DNA of 64,000 nucleotides, taken from assembly GCF_048323755.1 (NCBI RefSeq), contig NZ_JBLWFS010000006.1:129902-193901 (forward strand). The letters run 5' to 3'. The notes under the pieces were generated by a model. That model searched no databases, had not been told where the DNA came from, and saw only the letters and a list, made by a program, of their open reading frames with translations. Below, piece after piece: positions 33,087 to 41,849 of this stretch. Each line of letters opens with the position of its first letter. Position 1 is the stretch's first letter. Source of the stretch: Alkalihalobacterium sp048323755. GTDB taxonomy: Bacteria; Bacillota; Bacilli; Bacillales; Bacillaceae_F. Both the position numbers and the translations under genes were made by a program.

Positions 33087-33180
33087 AAAAAGAGCCGCCT
33101 CAATCAAAAATGCATTCTACTCATCTCAGCGGTAGCACCAATTGGTCAGGTTACCTAAGATGATAGGACACTTTTATGAG
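33087..33180. repeat. Nested inverted-repeat element between MFS and sigma genes
   Basis: From the centre outward: palindrome ACCAATTGGT, then GGTA/TACC, TCATCT/AGATGA, and imperfect outer arms GAGCCGCCTCA/TGAGACAGCCC. On the - strand it starts GGGCTGTCTCATAAAAGTG, a sequence type often met as intergenic repeat or terminator in Bacillus. It may serve as terminator for the MFS gene. Confidence 0.5.
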
Positions 33181-33219
33181 ACAGCCCACAACTTTTTTTT
33201 ATAAAACAGATGTACTTTA

Positions 33220-34446
33220 TTAAGATGCTTTTTTCGGCACCAGCACTTTTTTTCCTCGCATAACAAAGCTAATAGCAAATGCCATGACAATTAAAGTAAC
33301 CGTTATTAAGGTCCCGTGCATGAGCCATACCATTTGTGGCATCGTCATGTTGGAAAGGATGAATGGTGCAATAAGGAAACCACCTGCAAAACCGAGTGAT
33401 TTTAACAACATTCCAACTCCAAAGATCCGCCCTCGTATATGATTTTCTGTTCGTTGCAAGATCGTTGCATGCAATGTATTAAATGAAGCATCAAAAATCC
33501 CAGTGAAAAAGGCAAAGATCATGATCACCCATAGATTTAAACCTGATAAAAAGATAATAAATCCCGTAGACATCAAAATAGCTGATATAAAGCATGTAAA
33601 ATAAATTTTTTGGTCTTTGATCCACGGCAATTTAGGGAGTGTAAACGTTGCTAAAATAGAACCTAACCCCCATACCGCCCAAATCATACCGTAATAAAAG
33701 CTTTGCCTCAATGGGTCTAGTGTTTCAGCTAACAATGGAATCCCCATATTATGAGAACTCCCTGCAAATGCACTAACAAGAAACACAATATTAACAAACA
33801 TTAACATCGGCGCGACTAATAAATAAGAATACACTTCTTTTAGATCAGTCCAAACCGATTTTAATTTTTCTTTAACTCCGCTGGCCACCTCTAACGTTCG
33901 AGTAGATGGAGACTCCCATTTAATTCGTAAAAGAACCAGTCCCGCAATTAAGTATAAGGTCGCATCAATAAATAACGTTAATTGATAACCAAGAAAATCT
34001 GTAATAAGTGCGGCAGCTAAGAAACCTGCGACTAGAGCAAATGACGTTAATCTTGCAACTAATGCATTGGTTGGAAGGGTGTTCTTTTCACCAAAAATTT
34101 GCGGTATCTCCGCACTAAAACTAACCATATAACTACTATTCACAAACCCTATTAAAAACGATGCAATAATGATCATAGTAGGATCAGGAAAAGGAATGAG
34201 CGCAAATATAATACCTGCTCGTAAAAAGTTACTAATGATCATAATCTTTCTACGGTTAAAACGATCCGCTAAAATACCTGAAAAAAGACTCGACAACACT
34301 CCGCCAATCGTCCGGGCGGCCATCGTTGCTGCGAGCCAAGCCGTACTTCCAGTTGCTGTATAAATAATAACGTTTAACACGATTAAATCCATAAACATAC
34401 CAAAATCCGATAAAGCTTTCGTATATAAGATCATTTTTCGATTCAT
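33220..34446 (-). CDS. MFS transporter, EntS/macrolide-efflux-like
   Basis: The protein of about 408 residues has 12 predicted helices. It shows the MFS loop 2-3 motif GILADRFNRRKIMI and an N-terminus MNRKMILYTKALSDFGMFMDLIVLNVIIYTATGSTAWLAATMA, as in EntS/macrolide-efflux-type drug transporters. Start is ATG 34446 with AGAGGAAAC upstream. A perfect 17-bp palindrome (34511-34527) about 65 bp upstream could be its operator. The substrate is unknown. Confidence 0.85.
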   Translation of the reverse strand: MNRKMILYTKALSDFGMFMDLIVLNVIIYTATGSTAWLAATMAARTIGGVLSSLFSGILADRFNRRKIMIISNFLRAGIIFALIPFPDPTMIIIASFLIGFVNSSYMVSFSAEIPQIFGEKNTLPTNALVARLTSFALVAGFLAAALITDFLGYQLTLFIDATLYLIAGLVLLRIKWESPSTRTLEVASGVKEKLKSVWTDLKEVYSYLLVAPMLMFVNIVFLVSAFAGSSHNMGIPLLAETLDPLRQSFYYGMIWAVWGLGSILATFTLPKLPWIKDQKIYFTCFISAILMSTGFIIFLSGLNLWVIMIFAFFTGIFDASFNTLHATILQRTENHIRGRIFGVGMLLKSLGFAGGFLIAPFILSNMTMPQMVWLMHGTLITVTLIVMAFAISFVMRGKKVLVPKKAS

Positions 34447-34510
34447 GTTGTTTCCTCTTATTCTTTTTTTCTTTTTTATCACATTTATTTATTTTAATCT
34501 CAAGGCTGAT

Positions 34511-34527
34511 ATTTCGCAATGCGAAAT
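34511..34527. promoter_or_regulatory. Perfect 17-bp palindrome, operator candidate
   Basis: ATTTCGCA-A-TGCGAAAT sits upstream of the MFS gene, in the otherwise featureless 34447-34821 stretch. Its compact symmetric form suits a dimeric repressor site; a hairpin role is possible. Confidence 0.45.
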
Positions 34528-34821
34528 TTTTGTGTTTTTATTACTGACCTTCTATCGTTCCCTCTCTCCCTATATTTCTACCAAATCGTGGCACGAAGCA
34601 ACCTGTCCTGTTTCTCATATCCCCTAGTTTCTTCTAGATTATGGCACATAGCACTCTCACCAACTCATCGAAACCTACTTTCCTCCATAAAATAATACGA
34701 CTCTCCATACAAGATCATGAGACTACCTTTCTACAAATTTCTTCTTTTTATGATAAATTCCATGTTTAAAAGTCGGAAATACAAGGTACATAGTAACTAA
34801 GTCACTTATAAGGAGGAGATA

Positions 34822-35400
34822 ATGATGAAAAAGAAAACAACAATGGTGCTAGCACCAGTTCTAGCAGTAGGTGTAGCCTTTGGAGTCAATGATCTATCAC
34901 CTAAAGCGGCAACTGTAACTGAAATTGAAAGAGGCGATACGTTATGGGGTGTTTCGCAGGAATATGGGGTAACAGTGGATCATTTACTAGAAGTAAACCC
35001 GAATGTCGATCCATATGCATTACCTATTGGATCTGAAATTTACGTAGAGCGCTCTAGTGAGGACTCAAGTGAAGGAAACGGTGAAGCTACGACCTATACG
35101 ATTCAACCTGATGACACTTTATGGAGTATTGCCCAACAGTATGGTGTAACTGTCGATCAAATTATTGATCTAAATGAAGGATTAAACGTTAGAAGTCTGC
35201 AAATCGGGTCAGATATTTCTTTAGCAACTGAAGACAATGAAGCCAACCATGTTTATCATACGATCCAGCCAGGAAATACGTTGAGTGAGATTGCTAGTGT
35301 TTATGACGGTGTAACTGTCCGAGACATTATTGTAGCCAACCCAGATGTCGAACCGTATGCACTACAAATAGGTTCCCAACTTCTCATACCTGTCCAGTAA
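34822..35400 (+). CDS. Secreted triple-LysM protein
   Basis: The 192-residue protein has a signal-like N-terminus (MKKKTTMVLAPVLAVGVAFG) and three LysM domains (about 35-78, 92-136, 147-191), each with GDTLWGVSQEYGVTVDHLLEVN-type sequence. No catalytic domain is present, so it probably binds peptidoglycan or chitin-like glycans as a wall or spore-coat component. AAGGAGGAGATA precedes tandem ATGs. Confidence 0.88.
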   Translation: MMKKKTTMVLAPVLAVGVAFGVNDLSPKAATVTEIERGDTLWGVSQEYGVTVDHLLEVNPNVDPYALPIGSEIYVERSSEDSSEGNGEATTYTIQPDDTLWSIAQQYGVTVDQIIDLNEGLNVRSLQIGSDISLATEDNEANHVYHTIQPGNTLSEIASVYDGVTVRDIIVANPDVEPYALQIGSQLLIPVQ

Positions 35401-35403
35401 TCA

Positions 35404-35615
35404 GAAAAGCGAGGGCGTCCGGTCAGCAACGTACGTCCAGGCCTCGACCGGCAGGAGATAAAGGAAACACGGCGAACGCAAGTGAATCGATGTTGACTTA
35501 TCGTACAGAGGTGAGGGTAGTCTCGATAGTTGCTGGGCGCTGGAGCTAGACAATGAAAAGCGGAAGCGCCGGTTAGCAACGTACGTCCAGGCCTCGACCG
35601 GCAGGAGATAAAAAA
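35404..35615. repeat. Two copies of a GC-rich Bacillaceae intergenic repeat
   Basis: The core AGCAACGTACGTCCAGGCCTCGACCGGCAGGAGATAAA occurs at 35425-35462 and again at 35575-35612, each preceded by AAAGCG-(G)A-GCG-CC-type sequence. The second copy starts with GCGCTGGAGCTAGACAATGAAAAGCGGAAGCGCC. Base composition differs from the AT-rich surroundings. It fills the 35401-35640 gap after the LysM gene. Confidence 0.7.
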
Positions 35616-35654
35616 CACGAAGGTGGCAGGGACATAATTAGCCAAAGCAAATGG

Positions 35655-35700
35655 AAAAAGGTTCCGAACATCAGAAATACGGTGTTCGGAACCTTTTTGT
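35655..35700. terminator. Strong intrinsic terminator
   Basis: AAAAAGGTTCCGAAC pairs with GTTCGGAACCTTTTT around a 14-base loop. Confidence 0.9.
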
Positions 35701-35767
35701 TTAATTTTTCTATTAGGCATTCTCTCTTTGATTTACTGGGTTTTGTCCCAGGCTAGACTCTTTATCA

Positions 35768-36073
35768 TTAATCAAATCGTGAAGTCTTATAGCCGTCGAT
35801 GATCCGCTCAAGTTCAATTGTAAAATTTAACTGAAGTGGACCTGGCAAGTGCTGTTCAAGTTCCATCACTTCTGGCAGTGCTTCCGCTTCTTCTAATTCT
35901 GTTGGTTCAGGATCTAATGTCCGGAACCATGTTTCAAATTCATCGATAAAATCGTAAAAGTGACGTTCAAAGCGCTCAGCGTGCTCAGCACCTTCATCCC
36001 CAGATGTTTTTTGCATCAAACTCCAGTCATAGAGAGCCGTATCTAAAGCTTCTTTTACCGTTTGGAACTTCAT
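35768..36073 (-). CDS. Small acidic protein in the mhq cluster, unknown function
   Basis: The protein of about 101 residues (MKFQTVKEALDTALYDWSLMQKTSGDEGAEHAERFERHFYDFIDEFETWFRTLDPEPTELEEAEALPEVMELEQHLPGPLQLNFTIELERIIDGY) is acidic and mostly helical. AAAGGGTGGT precedes the ATG at 36073. It starts 15 bp after mhqD and probably shares its transcript. I do not recognise a family. Confidence 0.7.
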   Translation of the reverse strand: MKFQTVKEALDTALYDWSLMQKTSGDEGAEHAERFERHFYDFIDEFETWFRTLDPEPTELEEAEALPEVMELEQHLPGPLQLNFTIELERIIDGYKTSRFD

Positions 36074-36088
36074 AAAGACGACCACCCT

Positions 36089-36700
36089 TTAGCTAAAAAA
36101 TTGCTCTTTATACCAAGCACTCGCAGCATCAACCTCTGCTCTTGAAAGCTCATGACCACCTTCAGTCCAATACTCCTCGACAGTAGCATTCACCTTCTTT
36201 AATTCCACAATCAGTTCCTTCGTCTCATCGGCTGGGATTAATGGATCCCGTTTACCTGCTCCAATAAATACCTTGGTCTCACTTAAATTAGGTAGCTCAA
36301 TTCCTCTTAGCGGAACCATCGCATGAAATAAAATTGCCCCTTCAAATGCATCAGCATAATGATACATTAAGCTTGCCGCAATATTGGCCCCATTTGAGTA
36401 ACCAATCGCAATTACTCGCTTGCGATCCAACTTGTATTGAGCAGCCATGTCATCGATAAACTGATAAAGCTCTTTTGTACGAAAAATCAAATCTTCTTCA
36501 TCGAAAACACCTTCTCTTAAACGTCTAAAAAAGCGCGGCATTCCGTTTTCTAACACGTTCCCCCGCACGCCTAGCACCGAACACTGTGGCGCAATCATTT
36601 GTGCTAGGGGTAATAAATCACGTTCATTTCCTCCAGTTCCATGAAGAAGCAATAATGTCGGAGCTTGTTTGTCTGTTCCTTCTATAAAAATATGTTCCAT
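36089..36700 (-). CDS. mhqD: MhqD-like alpha/beta hydrolase
   Basis: The 203-residue phospholipase/carboxylesterase-type hydrolase has the nucleophile elbow IGYSNGANIAASL, a LLLHGTGGNERDLLPLA oxyanion loop and a C-terminal His in TEGGHELS. It matches MhqD of the B. subtilis mhqNOD operon, which is induced by quinones through MhqR. It lies directly after mhqO, 14 bp apart. It probably hydrolyses products of the dioxygenase. Confidence 0.85.
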   Translation of the reverse strand: MEHIFIEGTDKQAPTLLLLHGTGGNERDLLPLAQMIAPQCSVLGVRGNVLENGMPRFFRRLREGVFDEEDLIFRTKELYQFIDDMAAQYKLDRKRVIAIGYSNGANIAASLMYHYADAFEGAILFHAMVPLRGIELPNLSETKVFIGAGKRDPLIPADETKELIVELKKVNATVEEYWTEGGHELSRAEVDAASAWYKEQFFS

Positions 36701-36714
36701 ATAAAACCCTCCTC

Positions 36715-37695
36715 TTATTCTTTCGTATCTAAAGGCTTTAATTTAGCCTCAATCTCTTCACGTTTCTCTTCAAAATAAGGTGGTAAAGCTAGTCTTTCAC
36801 CTAACGTTTCAAACGGTTCATCTTCTTCGAAACCAGGACCATCTGTAGCTAGTTCATATAAAATCCCATTCGCCTCGCGGAAATAAAGCGACTTAAAATA
36901 ATATCTTTCTACGAAGCCAGAACTAGGAATTCGCAATTGTTTTAAGTGACTAACCCAACCTCTTAATTCCTCTTCATTTTCAACACGAAAAGCGACATGA
37001 TGAACACTACCTCTTCCTGGTCTTTCCACAGGTAAGTCGGACCGCTCTTCTAGGTGAACCTCTGCCCCCGTTCCACCTTCTCCTGTTTCAAATACTCTTA
37101 CATCTGGTTGTCCTTCTACAAGCGAACGATAAGATCTTACTTCTCGATATCCTAATAACTGTGTTAATACTTGTGCTGATGTCTCGGCCTTTGCGACGGT
37201 TAACATGACTGGTCCTAATCCGTAAACCGCATGCTCAGTTGGAACTGTACTTTTTTCCCACGGTACACCTCCAGACACACCATCATTATTCTCATCAGAT
37301 ACAAGCATCAGCCTTTGTCCCTCAAAATCTCGGAAAGCTAATGTTTTTCTTCCTGTATGTTCTGAGATTGCATCATGATCGACTTGATATTCCTCAAAAC
37401 GCTTCGTCCAATACTCTAAGGAATCATCTGTTGGCACCCGGAGTGACGTTGTACTAATACTATTCGTTCCTGGATAAGTGTTGCCTGCATAGGGTAGTTC
37501 AAAAAAAGTAAGGTCGGTTCCTGGGTTCCCTCTTTCATCTGCATAAAACAAATGATAAACCGATGTATCATCTTGGTTAATCGATTTTTTAACGAGGCGC
37601 ATTCCTAATGTTTTCGTATAAAAATTATAGTTTCTTTTTGCATCGGCTGTAATGGCTGAAACGTGATGTTGCCCTTTTAACGGTTTTAATTGCAT
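36715..37695 (-). CDS. mhqO: MhqO-like ring-cleaving dioxygenase
   Basis: The 326-residue protein has two vicinal-oxygen-chelate (glyoxalase) halves. Metal-ligand segments are LKGQHHVSAITAD near the start and GRGSVHHVAFRVENEEEL, plus Glu in YELATDGPGF. It matches MhqO/MhqA/MhqE, which open hydroquinone-type rings and protect against quinones. An MhqR repressor gene is not in the window; no clear MhqR site was identified. Confidence 0.87.
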   Translation of the reverse strand: MQLKPLKGQHHVSAITADAKRNYNFYTKTLGMRLVKKSINQDDTSVYHLFYADERGNPGTDLTFFELPYAGNTYPGTNSISTTSLRVPTDDSLEYWTKRFEEYQVDHDAISEHTGRKTLAFRDFEGQRLMLVSDENNDGVSGGVPWEKSTVPTEHAVYGLGPVMLTVAKAETSAQVLTQLLGYREVRSYRSLVEGQPDVRVFETGEGGTGAEVHLEERSDLPVERPGRGSVHHVAFRVENEEELRGWVSHLKQLRIPSSGFVERYYFKSLYFREANGILYELATDGPGFEEDEPFETLGERLALPPYFEEKREEIEAKLKPLDTKE

Positions 37696-37781
37696 TGTAT
37701 GTCACGCCTTTCCTTCATTTACCTTACATTCAGTTTAGTACTTCACATTTTTACTGTAAAGCATACTGCTTGAGACCTTTG

Positions 37782-38387
37782 TTACTCGACTTTTGCTCCG
37801 TAAGATCGTAAAAAGGACACCGCTTGACTCATATCCATTCGTGCTCCTTTCACAACCATGGATTTAAAATCAACTCCCTCTAAATTGGCACCTCGCAAAT
37901 CAGCTCCATTTAACTTAGCTTTACTCAGTCTGCATCTCGTTAAATCAGCATCTCTTAAATCTGTCTTTTCTAAATTCGCTTCTGTCAGGTCAGCTTCAGC
38001 TAGCTTCATTCCTCGTAACTTCTGCTTCGCTAAATTGGCATAGCGTAAATTAGTATACGACCAATCCCCGCCATCGATCGTCACACCGTCTAAGTTCGCT
38101 TCTGCAAAATCAGTTCCTGTCATTTTACATTCCCTAAAAACAGCTACAAATAAATTCGCGGAACTAAATAAACAATTCGTAAAAGACGAACCTTTATGAG
38201 AAGATGCATTTAAGTGTGCCCCTGTAAAATCACAGTCTATAAATTGGCAGCGAACGGTAGTGATTTCTTCTAAGTGACAGCCTCGAAATCGACACCTAAT
38301 AAAAACACAATTTGCAAATTCAGCTTCACGAAGTTCTACCGTTGTGAAATCCTTCTCAACAAATTCTTCCTCGTTAAATGTATCCAT
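37782..38387 (-). CDS. Pentapeptide repeat protein
   Basis: The 201-residue protein consists largely of A(D/N)LxX pentapeptides (ADLTEANLEKTDLRDADLTRCRLSKAKLNGADLRGANLEGVDF), with an irregular N-terminal set (FANCVFIRCRFRGCHL). It should form a right-handed quadrilateral beta-helix. Length and layout recall Qnr/MfpA gyrase-protecting proteins, but the link is weak. It starts 15 bp after phzF-like gene and shares its strand. AGGAG precedes the ATG. Confidence 0.85.
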   Translation of the reverse strand: MDTFNEEEFVEKDFTTVELREAEFANCVFIRCRFRGCHLEEITTVRCQFIDCDFTGAHLNASSHKGSSFTNCLFSSANLFVAVFRECKMTGTDFAEANLDGVTIDGGDWSYTNLRYANLAKQKLRGMKLAEADLTEANLEKTDLRDADLTRCRLSKAKLNGADLRGANLEGVDFKSMVVKGARMDMSQAVSFLRSYGAKVE

Positions 38388-38401
38388 GATTTAAAGGGCT
38401 C

Positions 38402-39304
38402 CTATCTCAACCTTACTGTTCCTTTTATTGTACAAACCGCACTTCCACCTACCTGAATAACTGGCCCGTGTTCATTCGATGATGTTTTTATATGTAGTTG
38501 ACCAGGACGACCACAAGCTTCCCCTTGTCCAATCAAAAAGTCATGTTCAGTATGTTTGTCTAGTATGTTTTCTAACAGCAGGTAACCTGCTAATGCACCG
38601 TTGGCCGACCCTGTTACAGGATCTTCCGCGATTCCAACAGCAGGCGCAAAATCACGCGTATATAACTTCCAATCTGCTTCCTCGCTGTCGAATGTAAATA
38701 GATGTGTCGTACAGATTCCTCGAGTCATATTATGGTCTTTTAAAAGGTCTATGTTAGGTATGGCTTCATCAATGGCCTTTCGAGTTTTGACAGGAATAAG
38801 TAAATGCCAAATTCCGGTAGATCCAAGTTTGATGGGGTAGCTTGGATCAAGCTCACTTGCTGATATCCCCACCAGTTTAGAAATGGTCTCGATGTCCGCT
38901 TCAATATCCTTGATTTGCGGTGTGGCCTGCGTCATGATAACGGATTGGAGTTCCTCACCTCTTTTACTAAAATCAATGGGTACAATCCCAATATTTGTTT
39001 TAAAATGAATAGAAGTAGCCCGGTCTAACCAACCATGCTCTGTTGCCATCGTCCAAGCCGCGGCAAGTGTCGCATGTCCGCAAAAATCAATTTCTTGAGT
39101 CGGCGTAAAAAAGCGCACGCGAAAGTCCACATCTTTATCTTCTATCGTCATTAAAAATGCAGTTTCTGATAAATTAAGCTCACGAGCGATTTTCTGCATT
39201 TCATCTTCTGTTAATTGAGTTGCATCAGGGACAACACCGGCTGGGTTTCCTCCAAAGGGCTCGTTCGTAAATGCATCGACATGGTAAACTTGAATTTCTT
39301 TCAT
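38402..39304 (-). CDS. PhzF-family isomerase/epimerase-like protein
   Basis: The protein of about 300 residues begins MKEIQVYHVDAFTNEPFGGNPAGVV. It shows LNLSETAFL with the family catalytic Glu, FFTPTQEIDFCGHATLAAAW and DPVTGSANGALAGYLL. PhzF-fold proteins resemble diaminopimelate epimerase; the substrate of this branch (YddE/YHI9-like) is unknown. GAGGTGCTGACT precedes the ATG at 39304. Confidence 0.88.
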   Translation of the reverse strand: MKEIQVYHVDAFTNEPFGGNPAGVVPDATQLTEDEMQKIARELNLSETAFLMTIEDKDVDFRVRFFTPTQEIDFCGHATLAAAWTMATEHGWLDRATSIHFKTNIGIVPIDFSKRGEELQSVIMTQATPQIKDIEADIETISKLVGISASELDPSYPIKLGSTGIWHLLIPVKTRKAIDEAIPNIDLLKDHNMTRGICTTHLFTFDSEEADWKLYTRDFAPAVGIAEDPVTGSANGALAGYLLLENILDKHTEHDFLIGQGEACGRPGQLHIKTSSNEHGPVIQVGGSAVCTIKGTVRLR

Positions 39305-39325
39305 AGTCAGCACCTCTTTTTCAAA

Positions 39326-39360
39326 TAAAAAGCAGCTCCAGTAACTCCAACTAGAACTGC
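39326..39360 (-). terminator. Terminator of the DJ-1/PfpI gene
   Basis: On the - strand GCAGTTC pairs with GAGCTGC, followed by TTTTTATTTG. Confidence 0.6.
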
Positions 39361-39384
39361 ATCCTATCTTAAGTTAACGTTATA

Positions 39385-39909
39385 TTATTTTTCAGATGTT
39401 ACTTTAATAAATTCTCGCATGTAATCTGGTAAATCCGGTGGACGGCGGCTTGAAACGAGGTTCCCATCAACCACGACTGGCTCATTTACCCATGTAGCCC
39501 CTGCATTTTCCATATCATCTTTTATTCCAGGTGTACTCGTAACCGTCTTCCCATCTAAAATTTTTGCTGATATTAATACCCAGCCCGCATGACAAATTTG
39601 TCCGATGGGTTTGTTTTGCTCATGTAGAATCTGAACCATTTGTAAAACATCTTCATAACGTCTTAATTTATCAGGAGACCAGCCCCCTGGTACGAGGATT
39701 GCATCATATTTCTCAGCATCTACTTCATCAAAAGCCATATCACTTATGATCGGTACACCATACTTCCCGATGTACTCTTCATTCGCTTTTTCGCCGACAA
39801 TATGTACCGTTGCCCCTTCTTCGCGGCAGCGTAAAACCGGATACCATAACTCTAAATCTTCAAAGTCATCGCTAACGAGTTGAATAATCTTTTTTCCTTC
39901 TAGTTTCAA
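39385..39909 (-). CDS. DJ-1/PfpI-family stress protein (YfkM/GSP18-like)
   Basis: The 174-residue protein has the nucleophile Cys in IGQICHAGWVLISA, Glu18 in DDFEDLELWYP and VPGGWSPDKLRR. It is close to YfkM, a general stress protein of B. subtilis, and to PfpI/DJ-1 deglycase-type enzymes. Start is TTG with AAAGGAGGAAATGA upstream; the nearby ATG is out of frame. Confidence 0.88.
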   Translation of the reverse strand: MKLEGKKIIQLVSDDFEDLELWYPVLRCREEGATVHIVGEKANEEYIGKYGVPIISDMAFDEVDAEKYDAILVPGGWSPDKLRRYEDVLQMVQILHEQNKPIGQICHAGWVLISAKILDGKTVTSTPGIKDDMENAGATWVNEPVVVDGNLVSSRRPPDLPDYMREFIKVTSEK

Positions 39910-39953
39910 ATCATTTCCTCCTTTGACAAGTAGTAGACTGGTTTTATTTTCTA

Positions 39954-41792
39954 CTATTGCGATAGAGATTGCAAATGAGACGCTCTAGGCATTTCAGTTT
40001 TTAAATGGAAAAATGAATACGAAAAAAGCAATCCAACAACATATAATCCAAGTGCAAAATAAGCTGGGACGAGATGAATAAAATCGGTATATCCGATCGC
40101 AAAGTGAACGCCAATTCCTGCTGCAAAAGCTGGAATTCCCCCAATCAATAACATCCACCAAACCCATTTGTTTCCTTGGTGAAATCCCCATAAAGCAATC
40201 ATTAAAATTAGTAATCCAACACTAAGCAATGCGCCACCGAATCCTGCTCGGTCATGAGCAATAACAGGGATAAGCCTCTCATTGAATTCGTTAAGCATTT
40301 CTGGCGGCATGCAAATGTAAGTTAGATCAGTTGCCACAAATACGTTTGTTATTCCAATATAAGCAATAATGAAACCACCTAATACAAATGAGGAGCCGAG
40401 GATAACCAAGGCAAGCTGAGCAAATAAACTTTGCTTCCAAATTCTATGATTTGTTCGATTTGTCGATTTTGCTGTACCGTTCATTCGTTTTGTCTTCACA
40501 AAGCCCGCTACATAAAACGGCAATAAAACGAGCCAAAACACTAAATGAAGCCAATCAAAATAGCCATACCCGATAAAAAGAAAGATACCTAGGAAACCAA
40601 TGATTGCCGCTGCATCCGATGCTTGCTTTGCCCACTTCAATCCCAAACGTATACCGTACCTTGCTAGCCCCATATAAACGATCCCACCTGAGATCATCGT
40701 TCCGGCGAGTGTCATTCGATCATGTGCCATAAAATAAAGGATACGCTCATTAAACCCATAGATCGTTTCCCGATTCATTTGTAAAAAATATTCATCATAC
40801 GGGAGAATGATTGCAGACATGCTAATGAATAGTGTCATAAGTCCACCTATCATAATCAATAATCCGAATAAAAAATACCACAGCCACCCTTGGTGCGAAG
40901 TTTCAATGTTTTCCATTTCTGAAAGTTGCGCTTCTTTAATGCGTTTCGTCAGACCCGGTCCGGATAAAACATACCCGCCAGAAAGCATGATTAAATCTAC
41001 ATTTGCATGAAATAGAGTTAATGCATCATCAGGCTCAGTCACCCCGCCAACTGTAATGATTGTTTTATTAAAATGATGTTTTTTTAGATACCGTATTGCT
41101 TTTAAATGCTCCGTTAAATTATAACGATCGTCTTTGTTCAGCTGATCATCTAATACGATCCCGTTGAACTGTTCCTTGATTAAGTGGAACGTTTCTCCGT
41201 TTAGTTGATTGGATTTCATTGCTAGGTAAATCGGTTTTTTCGTTGAATGGGATGTATTTGGAATACTAGTGTTGAACTCTAGAATAAATGCGTCCGCCTT
41301 ATCTTCTAATGCTTTCATGATCGCAGACTGGTCATCTTCACTCCCGGCTATTCGAATAAAAACGGGTTGTTTTCGCTGCAAGTTTTTTAACTTAAGCAAC
41401 GTCTTTTCTAGACCAATAGATTCGTAGTGTTGCGGAAATTCTATATAGTTATCTTTTTCATGAATGATTGGAAATTCACCTTTTAGATCAGGCTCTTTTG
41501 TTACCGGTCCGATTTCTATGAATCCAAAACCTAAATTCGTAAATGCCTTCGTTCCAGATAGTATCGGGTCCACTTTTCCAGCCAAACCGATCGAGTTTTT
41601 CAGTAGATTACCGTCGACTTCTTTCATAAGTACCGGCGAAGACTCTTCTCTTCCAAGGAAGTTGATTAAATGATGTCCACCTGGAACTGACGATATTCGG
41701 TTCATACCCCTATGAATAAACTCTCTCGAATGGTAAGGAGAAAGCCTAGAAAGTAACGGCTTAAAGAGGACATGGTAAGACCAATCAGGCAT
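39954..41792 (-). CDS. Dihydroorotate-dehydrogenase-like domain fused to duplicated membrane module
   Basis: The 612-residue protein has an N-terminal PyrD-like half (about 1-290). It shows KNSIGLAGKVDPILSGTKAFTNLGFGFIEIGPVTKEP and the FMN-phosphate region IITVGGVTEPDDALTLFHANVDLIMLSGGYVLSGPGL. The usual catalytic loop with Ser/Cys and Asn clusters is degraded (EFNTSIPNTSHSTKKP), so activity is doubtful. Residues about 300-600 form about eight membrane helices. Two repeats (NERILYFMAHDRMTLAGTMISGG and NERLIPVIAHDRAGFGGALLSVG, each followed later by GYGYFDWLHLV or GYTDFIHLV) show internal duplication. AAAGGAGGGGAAG precedes ATG 41792. True substrate is unknown. Confidence 0.7.
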   Translation of the reverse strand: MPDWSYHVLFKPLLSRLSPYHSREFIHRGMNRISSVPGGHHLINFLGREESSPVLMKEVDGNLLKNSIGLAGKVDPILSGTKAFTNLGFGFIEIGPVTKEPDLKGEFPIIHEKDNYIEFPQHYESIGLEKTLLKLKNLQRKQPVFIRIAGSEDDQSAIMKALEDKADAFILEFNTSIPNTSHSTKKPIYLAMKSNQLNGETFHLIKEQFNGIVLDDQLNKDDRYNLTEHLKAIRYLKKHHFNKTIITVGGVTEPDDALTLFHANVDLIMLSGGYVLSGPGLTKRIKEAQLSEMENIETSHQGWLWYFLFGLLIMIGGLMTLFISMSAIILPYDEYFLQMNRETIYGFNERILYFMAHDRMTLAGTMISGGIVYMGLARYGIRLGLKWAKQASDAAAIIGFLGIFLFIGYGYFDWLHLVFWLVLLPFYVAGFVKTKRMNGTAKSTNRTNHRIWKQSLFAQLALVILGSSFVLGGFIIAYIGITNVFVATDLTYICMPPEMLNEFNERLIPVIAHDRAGFGGALLSVGLLILMIALWGFHQGNKWVWWMLLIGGIPAFAAGIGVHFAIGYTDFIHLVPAYFALGLYVVGLLFSYSFFHLKTEMPRASHLQSLSQ

Positions 41793-41849
41793 AACTTCCC
41801 CTCCTTTCTTAAAGGTGCTCTGTATATAAAGCAGCAAGCTCAATTACAC

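Noticed and set aside
35301..35720. 139-codon frame on the - strand across the repeat and LysM end
   Set aside because: It crosses two repeat copies and the LysM gene in antisense; internal peptide repetition simply mirrors the DNA repeat.
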